NCBI RefSeq assembly: GCF_013046825.1
Contig: NZ_CP053187.1
Coordinates: forward strand, 403,501 to 467,500
From: Turicibacter sanguinis
GTDB taxonomy: Bacteria > Bacillota_I > Bacilli_A > MOL361 > Turicibacteraceae
Direction of reading: 5' to 3'
DNA: 64,000 nt
Shown piece by piece: positions 45,464-54,631 of this stretch. Position 1 is the stretch's first letter. Each line of letters opens with the position of its first letter. Under the pieces are notes generated by a model that was not told the DNA's origin, ran no database searches, and saw nothing but the letters and a program-made list of their open reading frames with translations. The position numbers were made by a program, and so were the translations under genes.

Positions 45464-46198
45464 TTAACAGTCAAAATAATTTTGGAAATTAGACATTTGA
45501 TCATCTCCATCTGATTCTATTTCATGTTTTTTATGATGTGCACGTGATAAAACTTTCAAGACAATAAATAAAAGAAAACAGCAAAGTAAAATAGAATATT
45601 TTGAAACGAGATGAACTAGAAATGTCCCGCAAAATGCACCTATACAAAATGATCCGATAATCGCATAGTATCGCCCACTAATTCGACCGGATTCCTTATC
45701 CTTCGTGGATAAATACTGAAATAAATGGCGTGTAGCCGAACGAAGATTTCCGGTACAGGTCATTGTCACATAAGATTGTCCAACTAAGTTTTTAAAGGTG
45801 CATCCCTGCATAGCAGAAATAAATGAAATTGAAACATTAATGATACTTGATGGAAATAAATCAGCAGTAAAAGCAATGATTGCTAGTAATATGATTTCAA
45901 TGGTTAACATGCGCATACGCCAAATCCCTGGACCGATTGCCTTATAGTGTTTTCGAATCGCTTCGGTAACTAAAATTCCAATAAAATATGATAAAATCGG
46001 TGCTAGATAATATAAGGCATCTAACCAAAGTCCTTCTGCTAAAAGTATACATAAAAGGACGATATTTCCAGTCTGGGCATTCGCAAATACATGCCCCTCC
46101 AAAAGATAGGTATAAGCATCTAAAAATCCCCCAACAACAGCTAGCATCATGCCTACTTTTAATGTTTGATGAATAGGGATATACACTTTTTCTTCCAT
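45464..46198 (-). CDS. YoaK/DUF1275-family membrane protein, copy 1
   Basis: 244 aa, six or so helices. Family block VGGFLDAYTYLLEGHVFANAQTGN (cited in part: FLDAYTYLLEGHVFANAQTG) near residues 20-42 and VTMTCTGNLRSATRHLFQYL near 163-182. Function not established; these proteins are small transporters of unknown substrate. It is a paralogue of the gene at 50478-51176; both have a similar GACTCATTTAWAAW sequence upstream. GGAGGGGAGGGCG precedes the ATG. Confidence 0.8.
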   Translation of the reverse strand: MEEKVYIPIHQTLKVGMMLAVVGGFLDAYTYLLEGHVFANAQTGNIVLLCILLAEGLWLDALYYLAPILSYFIGILVTEAIRKHYKAIGPGIWRMRMLTIEIILLAIIAFTADLFPSSIINVSISFISAMQGCTFKNLVGQSYVTMTCTGNLRSATRHLFQYLSTKDKESGRISGRYYAIIGSFCIGAFCGTFLVHLVSKYSILLCCFLLFIVLKVLSRAHHKKHEIESDGDDQMSNFQNYFDC

Positions 46199-46395
46199 CG
46201 CCCTCCCCTCCTTTTATTAGATAAATCCAAATATTTTTAAATGAGTCTTAGCAGTTCAATCTTGTTGATGAAGATCATAATTGTCCTCAACCTAAAAGTT
46301 TTTATACAGATAAATTCTTTCTAGACTCATCTATATATTCTTGTTTTATCATATGCTGAAGTAAGAGACTAAAAGCATTATAAATCGCTAGAAAA

Positions 46396-46435
46396 ATAAA
46401 AAAAGGAGCTATCTTTTTTCAAGATAACTCCTAAA
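46396..46435 (-). terminator. Intrinsic terminator after the DUF6512 gene
   Basis: AGGAGNTATCTT-type stem with AAGATAACTCCT partner (one mismatch), followed by T run on the minus strand. Confidence 0.75.
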
Positions 46436-46484
46436 AATAACAATATCCAAACTCAATTTTTTAAATAAATCCAAACATTTTTTA

Positions 46485-47033
46485 TCAACTTATTCCATAT
46501 AGACCCGTCGTTGGATCTTGAAATAGTGGGATATGAATCGGATTAAAAGTGAACCAAATAAAAAGTATCACAATGACTGCAATCAAAAACAAAGCAATCA
46601 TTTCATGAATTCCTTTTCCATATTTATAATTTCGATATCCAACGTACTGTCCAACTAGAAAAGCTAAAAAGACGATAAAGATATCAATTGCCATATTTTC
46701 AATACCAAAGGCACCAGTATAAAAGTAATACATAACCGGAACAGCAAGTATTGCAACGACTAAAGAGATAAATTGGCTCGTAAACCATTTCGCAGCATCA
46801 ATTCGATACGTATGACGTTTTACAAAATAATAAATGGTCCACCACAAAATAGTCGGCCATAAAATAACCTTACAATGCTCCCATGTACTTTCATTCACTG
46901 GTGAGAAGATTCCCGCTACCATATTTTGTCCTGTTAAATCATAGATAAAATGAAATCCAACTGCTAAAACAAATAGCCCGATAATCCCTTTTAAAATCCA
47001 TTTTTGAGGGGGGACAGTATCAAAGTATGACAT
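46485..47033 (-). CDS. DUF6512-type membrane protein
   Basis: 182 aa, five or six helices. The block GIFSPVNESTWEHCKVILWPTI near residues 40-61 is characteristic of a small family of membrane proteins (in my recollection DUF6512). Function unknown. It follows the siroheme reductase gene by 15 bases, so co-expression is likely. Confidence 0.65.
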   Translation of the reverse strand: MSYFDTVPPQKWILKGIIGLFVLAVGFHFIYDLTGQNMVAGIFSPVNESTWEHCKVILWPTILWWTIYYFVKRHTYRIDAAKWFTSQFISLVVAILAVPVMYYFYTGAFGIENMAIDIFIVFLAFLVGQYVGYRNYKYGKGIHEMIALFLIAVIVILFIWFTFNPIHIPLFQDPTTGLYGIS

Positions 47034-47048
47034 GAAATCACGACTCCT

Positions 47049-48599
47049 TTAAACAAGGTATTTTTGAGTAATTTCTTTTAATTGTTCTTCATTTTGCTTA
47101 ATATAACTTTCAAAGTCTAGTCCTGACTCTTCAACTAAAAGAGCTAGTTCATATAAAAATTCTGGAATACGTGTTTTTTGAATTTCACCAAAGACTTCAC
47201 CAAGACGAGTTTTTCCTACTTCATATTTACCACCAATCCATAATGTGAAGCATTCTTCTACAGTAGCACCAACCTTTTTCTTTTTACCCGTAAATCCGAT
47301 TCCACTAATTTGATGTACTCCACAAGAATTTCCACACCCTGAAAAATGAACAGCGGGAAGTAATTCTGTTTTACATTGTTTTTCCTTAAAATATTCCATT
47401 GTCTGTTTTAATACACCTTGACTATTACATAATCCAATTTGACAAGTTGGAATTCCGATACAAGCAACACTATGCTCAAACGGAGTGTCTCCTCCCATCG
47501 ATTCAGTTAATTCTAACAATCCTTTTGCTTCTTTACCCGTTAAGTTTCTAAAATAAACACCTTCGGTCATAGCCAAACGAATGTCTACCCCTTCAATATT
47601 AGCTAAATAATCTAAGATTTTTTTCAAATCTGCTACTTCGAATTGTCCACCAATCGGGTGAAGATAAACACTATATAACCCTTCTTGTTTTTGTGCAAAA
47701 AGGCGTTTTGATTCTACGTCACACTCACAACCAATTTTATGAATTTCTTGTGGTGTAATATTTAATTCTAAACCACCTTTATTTTTTGCCTCATCTAAAT
47801 GCTTTTGATAAGCTTCAATAAAAGCTTCTTCACCCATTCGTTCTACGATATATCGAACACGGGCCTTATTACGATTTTCATAATCACCTTCAGCTTTAAA
47901 TAAATTAACCATTGCTTCTAAATGATAAAGAACATCATTTGGATTAATTAACGTTGGATATTTAACTGCTAGTCTAGGATTTTGTCCAAGACCCCCACCT
48001 AAATAAACTTCAAAATAATGCTGACCTTCCTGAGTTACCGCTAAGAAACCTAAATCTTGTACGGTACAATGTCCCTCATCCGCATTACTGCTTGAAAAAG
48101 AGACTTTTAATTTACGAGGTAAATGATACGTATAAATTTGTTTTAAGAAGTAATCACCTGCGGCCCATGCATACGGTGTCACATCAAAAGCCTCAAGTGG
48201 ATTTACACCAGAGAGTGGAGAAATAGCAACATTTCGTGGAAAGTTTCCACCAGCACCTCGTGTGTAAATATCATGGTCAAGTGCTTCTTCCATTAAATCA
48301 CATACTTCATCAATTGATAAACCATGCAGTTGAATGGCTTGACGTGTTGTTAAATGAATTCGTTCCATATGATATTTTGTAGCCAGATTATAAACTGTAT
48401 TCAACTGATCAAATGTTAACATCCCAGAAGGAATACGAAGTCGAATCATGAATTCTTTTCCACCTTTATGGGCATAGACCCCAAATCCTCCTGAGACATG
48501 TTTAAATTGCATCATATTTAGTTCACCATTAACAAATTGATGCCCCTTCTCACGAAAAACCTTCATTTCGTTACGAAGCACTTCTTTTAACTGACTCAT
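47049..48599 (-). CDS. Ferredoxin-type nitrite/sulfite reductase (siroheme, [4Fe-4S])
   Basis: 516 aa with the duplicated ferredoxin-like plus siroheme domain layout. The cluster/siroheme Cys are in VACIGIPTCQIGL (CX5C) and FSGCGNSCGVHQ (CX3C), near residues 381-393 and 419-430. It makes ammonium from nitrite or sulfide from sulfite. No CysJ or ferredoxin-type partner is adjacent, so the electron donor and substrate are undecided; the short length (NirA/Sir-type) and lack of a C-terminal iron-sulfur extension suggest a small assimilatory type. Confidence 0.85.
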   Translation of the reverse strand: MSQLKEVLRNEMKVFREKGHQFVNGELNMMQFKHVSGGFGVYAHKGGKEFMIRLRIPSGMLTFDQLNTVYNLATKYHMERIHLTTRQAIQLHGLSIDEVCDLMEEALDHDIYTRGAGGNFPRNVAISPLSGVNPLEAFDVTPYAWAAGDYFLKQIYTYHLPRKLKVSFSSSNADEGHCTVQDLGFLAVTQEGQHYFEVYLGGGLGQNPRLAVKYPTLINPNDVLYHLEAMVNLFKAEGDYENRNKARVRYIVERMGEEAFIEAYQKHLDEAKNKGGLELNITPQEIHKIGCECDVESKRLFAQKQEGLYSVYLHPIGGQFEVADLKKILDYLANIEGVDIRLAMTEGVYFRNLTGKEAKGLLELTESMGGDTPFEHSVACIGIPTCQIGLCNSQGVLKQTMEYFKEKQCKTELLPAVHFSGCGNSCGVHQISGIGFTGKKKKVGATVEECFTLWIGGKYEVGKTRLGEVFGEIQKTRIPEFLYELALLVEESGLDFESYIKQNEEQLKEITQKYLV

Positions 48600-48674
48600 T
48601 CTACTACCACCTTATTTTTTTATAATCTACTTTTAATTTGTCTCAATAGAGGAATTTTATTCCTAGCACGTTGA

Positions 48675-48698
48675 GAAAAAAGCACCTTATCAGGTGCT
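48675..48698 (-). terminator. Intrinsic terminator after the ABC-2 exporter
   Basis: AGCACCT paired with AGGTGCT around a 4-base loop, then six T on the minus strand. Confidence 0.85.
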
Positions 48699-49497
48699 AG
48701 ACAGGTAAATCTCTTTTCGTAAATAGATATCCCCCTAATGCATATAGAGCCAGTGCAATCATCAACAAGATGCACATAAAACCATATGCACTTTTTTCAC
48801 CTGATGCTATTTGACTAGAAGGGTATAAACTAAAAATCGTAAAATATTTAAAGATTTCTAACTTTTCTCCAACATTAGATAACATCTGGATTAAGAAAAA
48901 TAAAATAGGCACACCGGCTCCTATTGAATAGGATAATTTAATTTCATTGCTGATGCAAGAGGCAAAAAAACAAATTCCGCTAATAGCTAAATGTAGGACG
49001 TATAAACCAATATTCATCCTAAAAAGAATCATCATATCTAACTCTCCTGGGAACATCAACTGTGCAAAACCTATCTCACCAAGTGTTATTAACATAATTA
49101 AAGCACCTAGACTTGTCCACATCACAGTTGCTTGAGTTAAGATAATTTTTCCTCTCGTGAGAGGAGAGGCTAATAAATAAGCCATTGATCCTTGATCAAC
49201 ATAACGCGCAACCAAACGATTGGCCAAAATGATTTCAAAAATCATGGGGAAAACGAGAAACAAAAATCCATAAAGGTACGAAGCTAGAAATTCAATTAAC
49301 GTTGTTCCAGGATTCGTCATTCCAAAGGCACTCATTAACTCTGGCATTACCTGTGTAAATTGTTCTAGCACTTCTCCAAGTTTTGGATCAAACATTCCTG
49401 TAATAATCCCTGTATACATCATTAAGACAGCAAAAATAATAAGAAAAACTTTGTAGCTAGCTTTAAGTTCTCGTTTAAACAAGGTCAAATTTATCAC
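48697..49497 (-). CDS. ABC-2 type exporter permease
   Basis: 266 aa with six helices, of the ABC-2 permease kind (VARYVDQGSMAYLLASPLTR in the usual loop after helix 2). GTG start with GGGGATAG upstream. Adjacent to the ATPase below; exported substrate unknown, perhaps a drug or peptide. Confidence 0.78.
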   Translation of the reverse strand: MINLTLFKRELKASYKVFLIIFAVLMMYTGIITGMFDPKLGEVLEQFTQVMPELMSAFGMTNPGTTLIEFLASYLYGFLFLVFPMIFEIILANRLVARYVDQGSMAYLLASPLTRGKIILTQATVMWTSLGALIMLITLGEIGFAQLMFPGELDMMILFRMNIGLYVLHLAISGICFFASCISNEIKLSYSIGAGVPILFFLIQMLSNVGEKLEIFKYFTIFSLYPSSQIASGEKSAYGFMCILLMIALALYALGGYLFTKRDLPV

Positions 49498-49500
49498 GTT

Positions 49501-50382
49501 CTATCCCCTCCCATAAAAATGTAAAAACAATTCTTCTAGTGTTGGTGTTGTTGTATCTAAGTCCATAATTTTATACTCTGAGATGAGTTTTAAAAATGGA
49601 GGTAGCGTCCCCTGATAATGAACCTTAACTTTTATAGGCGAGATAAGCTTTGCATCTGTCACGTCAGTTGTGAATCTGCTAGCCTCTTCTTCTGTTGCAA
49701 ATGTTAAGACATAGGATTTATGCTTTGATGCCTTAATTGAATTCACATCCTCAACCGCAATCAGATGTCCATCTTTAATCATTGCCGTTCGATCACATGT
49801 TCTTTCTATTTCTTCAAAAATATGTGATGACATAAAAATTGTTTTCCCTCTTTCTTTCTCTGACAAAATAAGTTCAATAAAACGATTTTGCATAAGAGGG
49901 TCTAGACCACTCGTCGGTTCATCTAAAATTAAAATTTCTGGATCATGCATAAAAGCACAAACAATCCCAACTTTTTGTTTCATTCCTTTAGACATCTTTT
50001 TAATTTTTCCACTCGCATTAAGCTCAAACATTTCCATTAATTCATAGGCTCGGCTTAAATCTTTCATTCCCCGTACACTAGCCGCAAATTTAATAAAGGC
50101 GATTCCTGTCATATCATCCATAAAAGCAATTTCCCCCGGAAGGTATCCCAACTTTTTTTGAATACGTGATCGATCTTCCATACAGTCTAATCCATTAATT
50201 TTACAACTCCCTGAATTACCATGAATAAAACCCATTAAGTGACGAATAGTCGTCGATTTACCAGCTCCATTTGGTCCTAAAAAACCAAAGACCTCACCCT
50301 TAGATACTGATAATGACACATTGAAGATCCCACGTCCTCCCCCGTAATCTTTCGTTAATTGATTAATTTCAATGACACTCAT
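49501..50382 (-). CDS. ABC-2 type exporter ATPase
   Basis: 293 aa. Walker A GPNGAGKSTTIRHLMGF, Q-loop near GYLPGEIAFM, signature MSKGMKQKVGIVCAF, Walker B LILDEPTSGLDP, H-loop MSSHIFEE. C-terminal extension (about 215-293) as in CcmA-type drug exporters. The next gene starts three bases downstream; the pair forms one exporter. Confidence 0.88.
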   Translation of the reverse strand: MSVIEINQLTKDYGGGRGIFNVSLSVSKGEVFGFLGPNGAGKSTTIRHLMGFIHGNSGSCKINGLDCMEDRSRIQKKLGYLPGEIAFMDDMTGIAFIKFAASVRGMKDLSRAYELMEMFELNASGKIKKMSKGMKQKVGIVCAFMHDPEILILDEPTSGLDPLMQNRFIELILSEKERGKTIFMSSHIFEEIERTCDRTAMIKDGHLIAVEDVNSIKASKHKSYVLTFATEEEASRFTTDVTDAKLISPIKVKVHYQGTLPPFLKLISEYKIMDLDTTTPTLEELFLHFYGRG

Positions 50383-50477
50383 GTTCTTCCCCTCCTGATA
50401 AAAATCACCTTCTTAATTGCCTTTTATTCCTAAGGAAATTATATCCTCCTTAAATAGACTGGTCAACCTTATCACAG

Positions 50478-51176
50478 TCATTTAGACTCTATCTTCTCAC
50501 TTTTAAAAAAATTATTAATCATCAAAAAATCAGCCAAATTGTCTTTGATTAAGATTACTAACACAAGACTTAAAACACCACTACAAATCCAGACTGCATA
50601 AATACTTAAATAACTAATCAAAGTTGAACCCATAATAGCACCAAAACAAAAAGAACCAATAATAATGATATAACTCAAACATTTTATTTTAGATTCTTGA
50701 TGATGGTGCAAACAGTAAGCTGTCAAATTTTCCGCTGCCGAACGAAGATTCCCCGTACAAACCGTTGTCGCATAAGCAAAACCATGAAGTTTCTTAAAAC
50801 TACTAATTTGCATCGCACAAATAAAAGATACCATTGAATTAACAATGATTGGAGGATAACTTAACGGATATAAGCCAACGCCAAATAACAGAATAATCTC
50901 AATCACTAAAACATATTCATGCCAATAATCATGCTTCTTTACAATTTCTGTTACAACTGCTCCCATAAAAAAAGCAATAATTGGGACAAGATAATAAAGA
51001 GCTTGAACAAAATGTCCCTGAGAAATTTGTAAGGTCAATAAAACCATGTTCCCTGTCTGAGCATTAGCAAAAACGCCCCCTCTTAATAAATAAGTATACA
51101 CATCCAAAAAACCTCCAACAAAAGCTAATAAAATTCCAACTCGCATTGTTTCATGCATTTTTACTTCCTGATTCAT
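50478..51176 (-). CDS. YoaK/DUF1275-family membrane protein, copy 2
   Basis: 232 aa, similar to copy 1 in FVGGFLDVYTYLLRGGVFAN and YATTVCTGNLRSAAENLTAY. AGGAGGGGG before ATG. Upstream is TATAAT (51225..51220 on the minus strand) and, further up, a perfect 21-bp inverted repeat. The duplication brackets the siroheme reductase and exporter genes. Confidence 0.8.
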   Translation of the reverse strand: MNQEVKMHETMRVGILLAFVGGFLDVYTYLLRGGVFANAQTGNMVLLTLQISQGHFVQALYYLVPIIAFFMGAVVTEIVKKHDYWHEYVLVIEIILLFGVGLYPLSYPPIIVNSMVSFICAMQISSFKKLHGFAYATTVCTGNLRSAAENLTAYCLHHHQESKIKCLSYIIIIGSFCFGAIMGSTLISYLSIYAVWICSGVLSLVLVILIKDNLADFLMINNFFKSEKIESK

Positions 51177-51271
51177 AAATCCCCCTCCTACCTATATACA
51201 AACAGAAATGTATTTCACTATTATAAATGAGTCTCAATATTGAAGTCTTTTTGATCCTTAGGCGTCACTAT

Positions 51272-51317
51272 AGTCCAGTTAAAAGTTTTTCAAGTGTGAA
51301 AAACTTTTAACTGGACT
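51272..51317. repeat. Perfect 21-bp inverted repeat upstream of DUF1275 copy 2
   Basis: AGTCCAGTTAAAAGTTTTTC-A, then AGTG, then the exact complement, 46 bases in all. No T run follows on the minus strand, so it is not an obvious terminator. It is about 95-140 bases upstream of the gene start. Confidence 0.8.
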
Positions 51318-51375
51318 TATATATATAAGTTATGAGACAATATACATCAATTTTCTCAGAACACGTTTTCAATAA

Positions 51376-51414
51376 CAAAAAAGAGGATGACTTTTAACAA
51401 AGTCTCCTCTTTTT
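51376..51414 (-). terminator. Intrinsic terminator after the DUF1653 tandem array
   Basis: AAAAAGAGGA..ACTTT with AAAGT.TCCTCTTTTT around a short loop; followed by T-rich sequence on the minus strand. Confidence 0.8.
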
Positions 51415-51418
51415 ATTC

Positions 51419-51874
51419 TTATTCTTCTATCTTTTCAAATCGTTTAAACCTTTGACCATCCCTTGTAATAGTCTCAGTCCACATGGGGCCCCCTGCCTTT
51501 GCGAACAGCAAAGGTATCCTCAATTACTGGGGTTATTCTTCTATCTTTTCAAATCGTTTAAACCTTTGACCATCCCTTGTAACAGTCTCAGTCCACATGG
51601 GGCCCCCTGCCTTTGCGAATAGCAAAGGTATCCTCAATTACTGGGGTTATTCTTCTATCTTTTCAAATCGTTTAAACCTTTGGCCATCCTTTGTAACAGT
51701 CTCAGTCCACATGGGGCCCCCTGCCTTTGCGAATAGCAAAGGTATCCTCAATTACTGGGGTTATTCTTCTATCTTTTCAAATCGTTTAAACCTTTGGCCA
51801 TCCTTTGTAACAGTCTCAGTCCACATGGGGCCCCCTGCCTTTGCGAATAGCAAAGGTATCCTCAATTACTGGGG
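51419..51874 (-). repeat. Four 114-bp tandem copies of DUF1653 3' end plus family I hairpin
   Basis: Starts at 51419, 51533, 51647 and 51761, exactly 114 bp apart. Each copy has about 66 bp nearly identical to the real gene's last 66 bp (21 codons from ATG-TGG-ACT to TAA) and about 48 bp with a family I unit (51488-51532, 51602-51646, 51716-51760, 51830-51874: CCCC..CCTTTGC...GCAAAGG.ATCCTCAATT..TGGGG on the plus strand). Copies differ at a few bases, including amino-acid changing ones. The hairpin is reversed relative to the gene compared with other family I loci. Each copy could read as a 21-codon peptide after GGGGG. Confidence 0.92.
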
Positions 51875-52093
51875 TTATTCTTCTATCTTTTCAAATCGTT
51901 TAAACGTTTGACCATCCCTTGTAATAGTCTCAGTCCACATACTAGCCGGACGTACCCAAGTACCAAATTCACCATATAAGGCTTTATACACAACCATTTC
52001 TTCAAGAGTTTCTGAATGTTTAGCAATAGCTAATACTTCATACTCCTGCCCTTTAAAATGTCTATACTTTCCTAATTGAATTGTCTGTGACAT
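51875..52093 (-). CDS. DUF1653 family protein
   Basis: 72 aa, matching the DUF1653 pattern: G.YRHFKGQEYEVLAIAKHSETLEEMVVY followed by LYGEFGTWVRPASMW (motifs cited in pieces). Small cytoplasmic protein with no established role. GGAGG is before the ATG. Its last 21 codons are repeated four times downstream with hairpins between (51419-51874). Confidence 0.85.
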   Translation of the reverse strand: MSQTIQLGKYRHFKGQEYEVLAIAKHSETLEEMVVYKALYGEFGTWVRPASMWTETITRDGQTFKRFEKIEE

Positions 52094-52316
52094 CTCTATG
52101 CCTCCTAATACATTTATATTTCTAATAATTTTTCAGCAAACTTATTCATAAACCATCGAATACCTGACCCTACAACTACTTATAAACGAGAAACTCCCCT
52201 AGTCGTAAAGAATTTTTAAAAACTACATTCATTTTTCTTTAATATCATTTCAGGCCTTCATTTTTTATTGCCCCTCTATTGTGGATACATAGCCTCTCTA
52301 GGATGGGGCTATGAAG

Positions 52317-52364
52317 CCCTAGCTATTGAGGATTGCTAAGAGCTAACGCTTCTTAGTCTAGGGG
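52317..52364 (-). repeat. Single family I hairpin after the DUF2164 gene
   Basis: Plus strand: CCCTAGCTATTGAGGATT, inner stem GCTAAGAGC...GCTTCTTAG with a short loop, CTAGGGG. Same layout and GAGGAT bulge as the arrays at the fru locus but with different outer-stem bases that still pair (CCCTAG/CTAGGG). Confidence 0.8.
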
Positions 52365-52366
52365 AT

Positions 52367-52588
52367 TCACTTTTGTAAATCTAGTAATTCATCTACGCGT
52401 TCGATCATATATCGCTGCGCATCTTCTAACCCTTTATTATAAAAATGTGGCCCCATTGTATCAATCAAAAAATCGAGCATTAATTCTGCCGATAAGTGTC
52501 CTAACTCCTCATCACGTTCTTTTAAAAAATAGGTTTGAAGCTTTGAAATCATTTCCTCTTTTTGTTTCTTACTTATACAGTCCTTCAT
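52367..52588 (-). CDS. DUF2164 family protein
   Basis: 73 aa from ATG 52588 (GGGAGG, then seven T). The pattern LKERDEELGHLSAELMLDF and GPHFYNKGLEDAQRY matches DUF2164, a small, mostly helical protein of unknown role. The stop codon lies two bases before the family I hairpin. Confidence 0.8.
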   Translation of the reverse strand: MKDCISKKQKEEMISKLQTYFLKERDEELGHLSAELMLDFLIDTMGPHFYNKGLEDAQRYMIERVDELLDLQK

Positions 52589-52879
52589 AAAAAAACCTCC
52601 CTTATCACACTCTAACCAATAGTATATACCCAATCAACCTTATCCTTTTAAATCATTTCATCTTAAATCTTCAACTTTCTTATTCTATTTATATCATAAA
52701 GTATTCATCAATTACCAGTTCTACTTTTGACAGGGCCTTTGCTCCCCTCTAAAGCTCAAGTTTATAAAGAAGGTAAAAATCATAAAGAATTCGCCGATAA
52801 TCGGTATAAAAGTCACGATAACTGACAACTATCAATTAGCATAAGAATACACTATCATTAACAAAGGAGGGTCAGTACA

Positions 52880-53380
52880 ATGAAAAAAGCCTATACTTTT
52901 ATTTTAATTGGAATGGTCTTCATTTATCTTAATCTACCATTGGTTGGATGGCTTGTTAACATAGCAGGTTACTTATTAATCGTGACTGGAACCCATCTCT
53001 TGACTCAACATAAACAAAATAAAGGTCTTGAACTGTCTAAATATCTCTGTATCGGACTAGCCTGCTTTGAACTGTTACAACAAGGATTTTATAATTTAAT
53101 TGGAAACAACTCTACATACGCTTATATACTGATTATCGCTCTACTACTCATTCAATTTTTTATCTTCTACCTGATTATAAAAGCAGCAGCTGATGAAACT
53201 GAATCGCTCGATATTCAAACATACCAACAAGTTTACTTAATCATAGCAATCGTTGGGCTTATCTTATATATTCTCACTTGTTTCTTCTCAGGATTTTTTG
53301 CCTTACTCATGGGATTACAAGTCATTGAATTTTGTTTTCTCTGTTATGTCTTCCAATATTTCCGAACACACATCAAATAA
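52880..53380 (+). CDS. Unknown four- or five-helix membrane protein
   Basis: 166 aa, no domain recognised. Predicted helices at about residues 8-24, 26-42, 52-70, 75-97, 112-130 and 135-155. Good AAAGGAGGG ribosome binding site seven bases before ATG. Convergent with the MacAB-like operon through a shared terminator. Confidence 0.65.
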   Translation: MKKAYTFILIGMVFIYLNLPLVGWLVNIAGYLLIVTGTHLLTQHKQNKGLELSKYLCIGLACFELLQQGFYNLIGNNSTYAYILIIALLLIQFFIFYLIIKAAADETESLDIQTYQQVYLIIAIVGLILYILTCFFSGFFALLMGLQVIEFCFLCYVFQYFRTHIK

Positions 53381-53410
53381 AAAATCAACCAGTAACTGGT
53401 TGATTTTTTA
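53378..53410. terminator. Bidirectional terminator between convergent genes
   Basis: AAAATCAACCAGT with ACTGGTTGATTTTT, T-rich on both strands. Confidence 0.85.
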
Positions 53411-53413
53411 TAT

Positions 53414-54631
53414 CTAGTTATAAATTGCTTTAATTGGTTCTAAATTTGCAGCTTTACGGGCTGGAACAATTCCAAATATAATTCCGATAATAATCGAAGT
53501 TGAAGAAGCCCCAACAAAGGCAGATAGTGATAAAATTGGAGTAAATGGTAAGAATAATCCAACGATCTGAGATAATACAAAACCAGTTAAAATCCCGATA
53601 ATCCCACCGATTAATGTCACAAACATTGCTTCAAATAGAAATTGTAACAGAATAGAATTTGGAGTTGCTCCAATGGCACGACGAATTCCAATTTCTCGTC
53701 TACGTTCTGTTACCGAAACGTACATGATATTCATGACACCAATTCCACCTACAAGTAATGAAATCGCCGAAATAAAAGCAATAAACAGGGTAATCGCTGA
53801 AATCATCTCATTCATTTCTTTAACCATATCACCTGGATTCCAAGATTCATAGCTTCCATTAATTCCTTCATGCGCTTCTTCAAGTGACTTAATAACCTCA
53901 CTGATTACGGCATCGTAGTCAAAACCATTTTCGATATAGATATAGGCACTTCTAGGCGCAAACTCTGTCTCATCCACTAAAGTAACAGGGGTTCGATCAA
54001 GTGAAGCCTGTTGAACTAAATCATAACTCCAATCAAAGATACTAGCTGGTTTAGCTTGTACACCGATAATCTCATACATAGTTGAATTTATATCGATAGC
54101 GACTCCAATAGCCTCTTCTGGACTACTAAATAAACTTAATGCATTTTGATAAGTAATGACGATAACATCATTTAAAACATCACTACTCTCAAAATATCTT
54201 CCTGCCGCAAGTTCTGGCTCTGGATAATTTTCATATGCTTCGGCAAAAATCGATGTACTTTGTCCAAAGATACTAGCCGATCCTGATAGGTAAGTAGGAG
54301 AACTATCTGAAGAAGATTCTCCATAAAAATCTTTATTAATTTCAGCTTTGCTAACACCTTTAATTTCTTCAATCATAAGGATATCATCATCTGTGATTGG
54401 CTTTATCGTTGCCAAATCGTCATAATTATTCGGATAAAAACTGACTTCAATTTTATTTCCCCCAAGTTCAGATGTCGTCTCAGCAAAGTAGGCCTTTACC
54501 CCATCACCAATTGCTAAAATAACAACAACAGAACTAATCCCAATAATAATTCCAATCATCGTCAAGAATACGCGGACTTTATTCGCCTTAATATTAATCA
54601 AAGCTCCTTGAATAATATTAATTAAATTCAT
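53414..54631 (-). CDS. MacB-type ABC transporter permease
   Basis: 405 aa. N-terminal helix (residues 20-40), large extracytoplasmic MacB periplasmic-core-like domain (50-270), then three C-terminal helices and the FtsX motif VTERRREIGIRRAIGATP. Overlaps the ATPase gene end by four bases. Works with the membrane fusion protein and ATPase, exporting peptides or lipophilic compounds. Confidence 0.88.
   Translation of the reverse strand: MNLINIIQGALINIKANKVRVFLTMIGIIIGISSVVVILAIGDGVKAYFAETTSELGGNKIEVSFYPNNYDDLATIKPITDDDILMIEEIKGVSKAEINKDFYGESSSDSSPTYLSGSASIFGQSTSIFAEAYENYPEPELAAGRYFESSDVLNDVIVITYQNALSLFSSPEEAIGVAIDINSTMYEIIGVQAKPASIFDWSYDLVQQASLDRTPVTLVDETEFAPRSAYIYIENGFDYDAVISEVIKSLEEAHEGINGSYESWNPGDMVKEMNEMISAITLFIAFISAISLLVGGIGVMNIMYVSVTERRREIGIRRAIGATPNSILLQFLFEAMFVTLIGGIIGILTGFVLSQIVGLFLPFTPILSLSAFVGASSTSIIIGIIFGIVPARKAANLEPIKAIYN

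Noticed and set aside
51272-51317. Ordinary terminator
   Set aside because: Strong hairpin, but no T run on the minus strand and a separate good terminator lies just beyond at 51376-51414.
51597-51911. 104-aa repetitive plus-strand frame
   Set aside because: It runs only through the 114-bp tandem repeats, antisense to the DUF1653 3' ends, and has no start signals.
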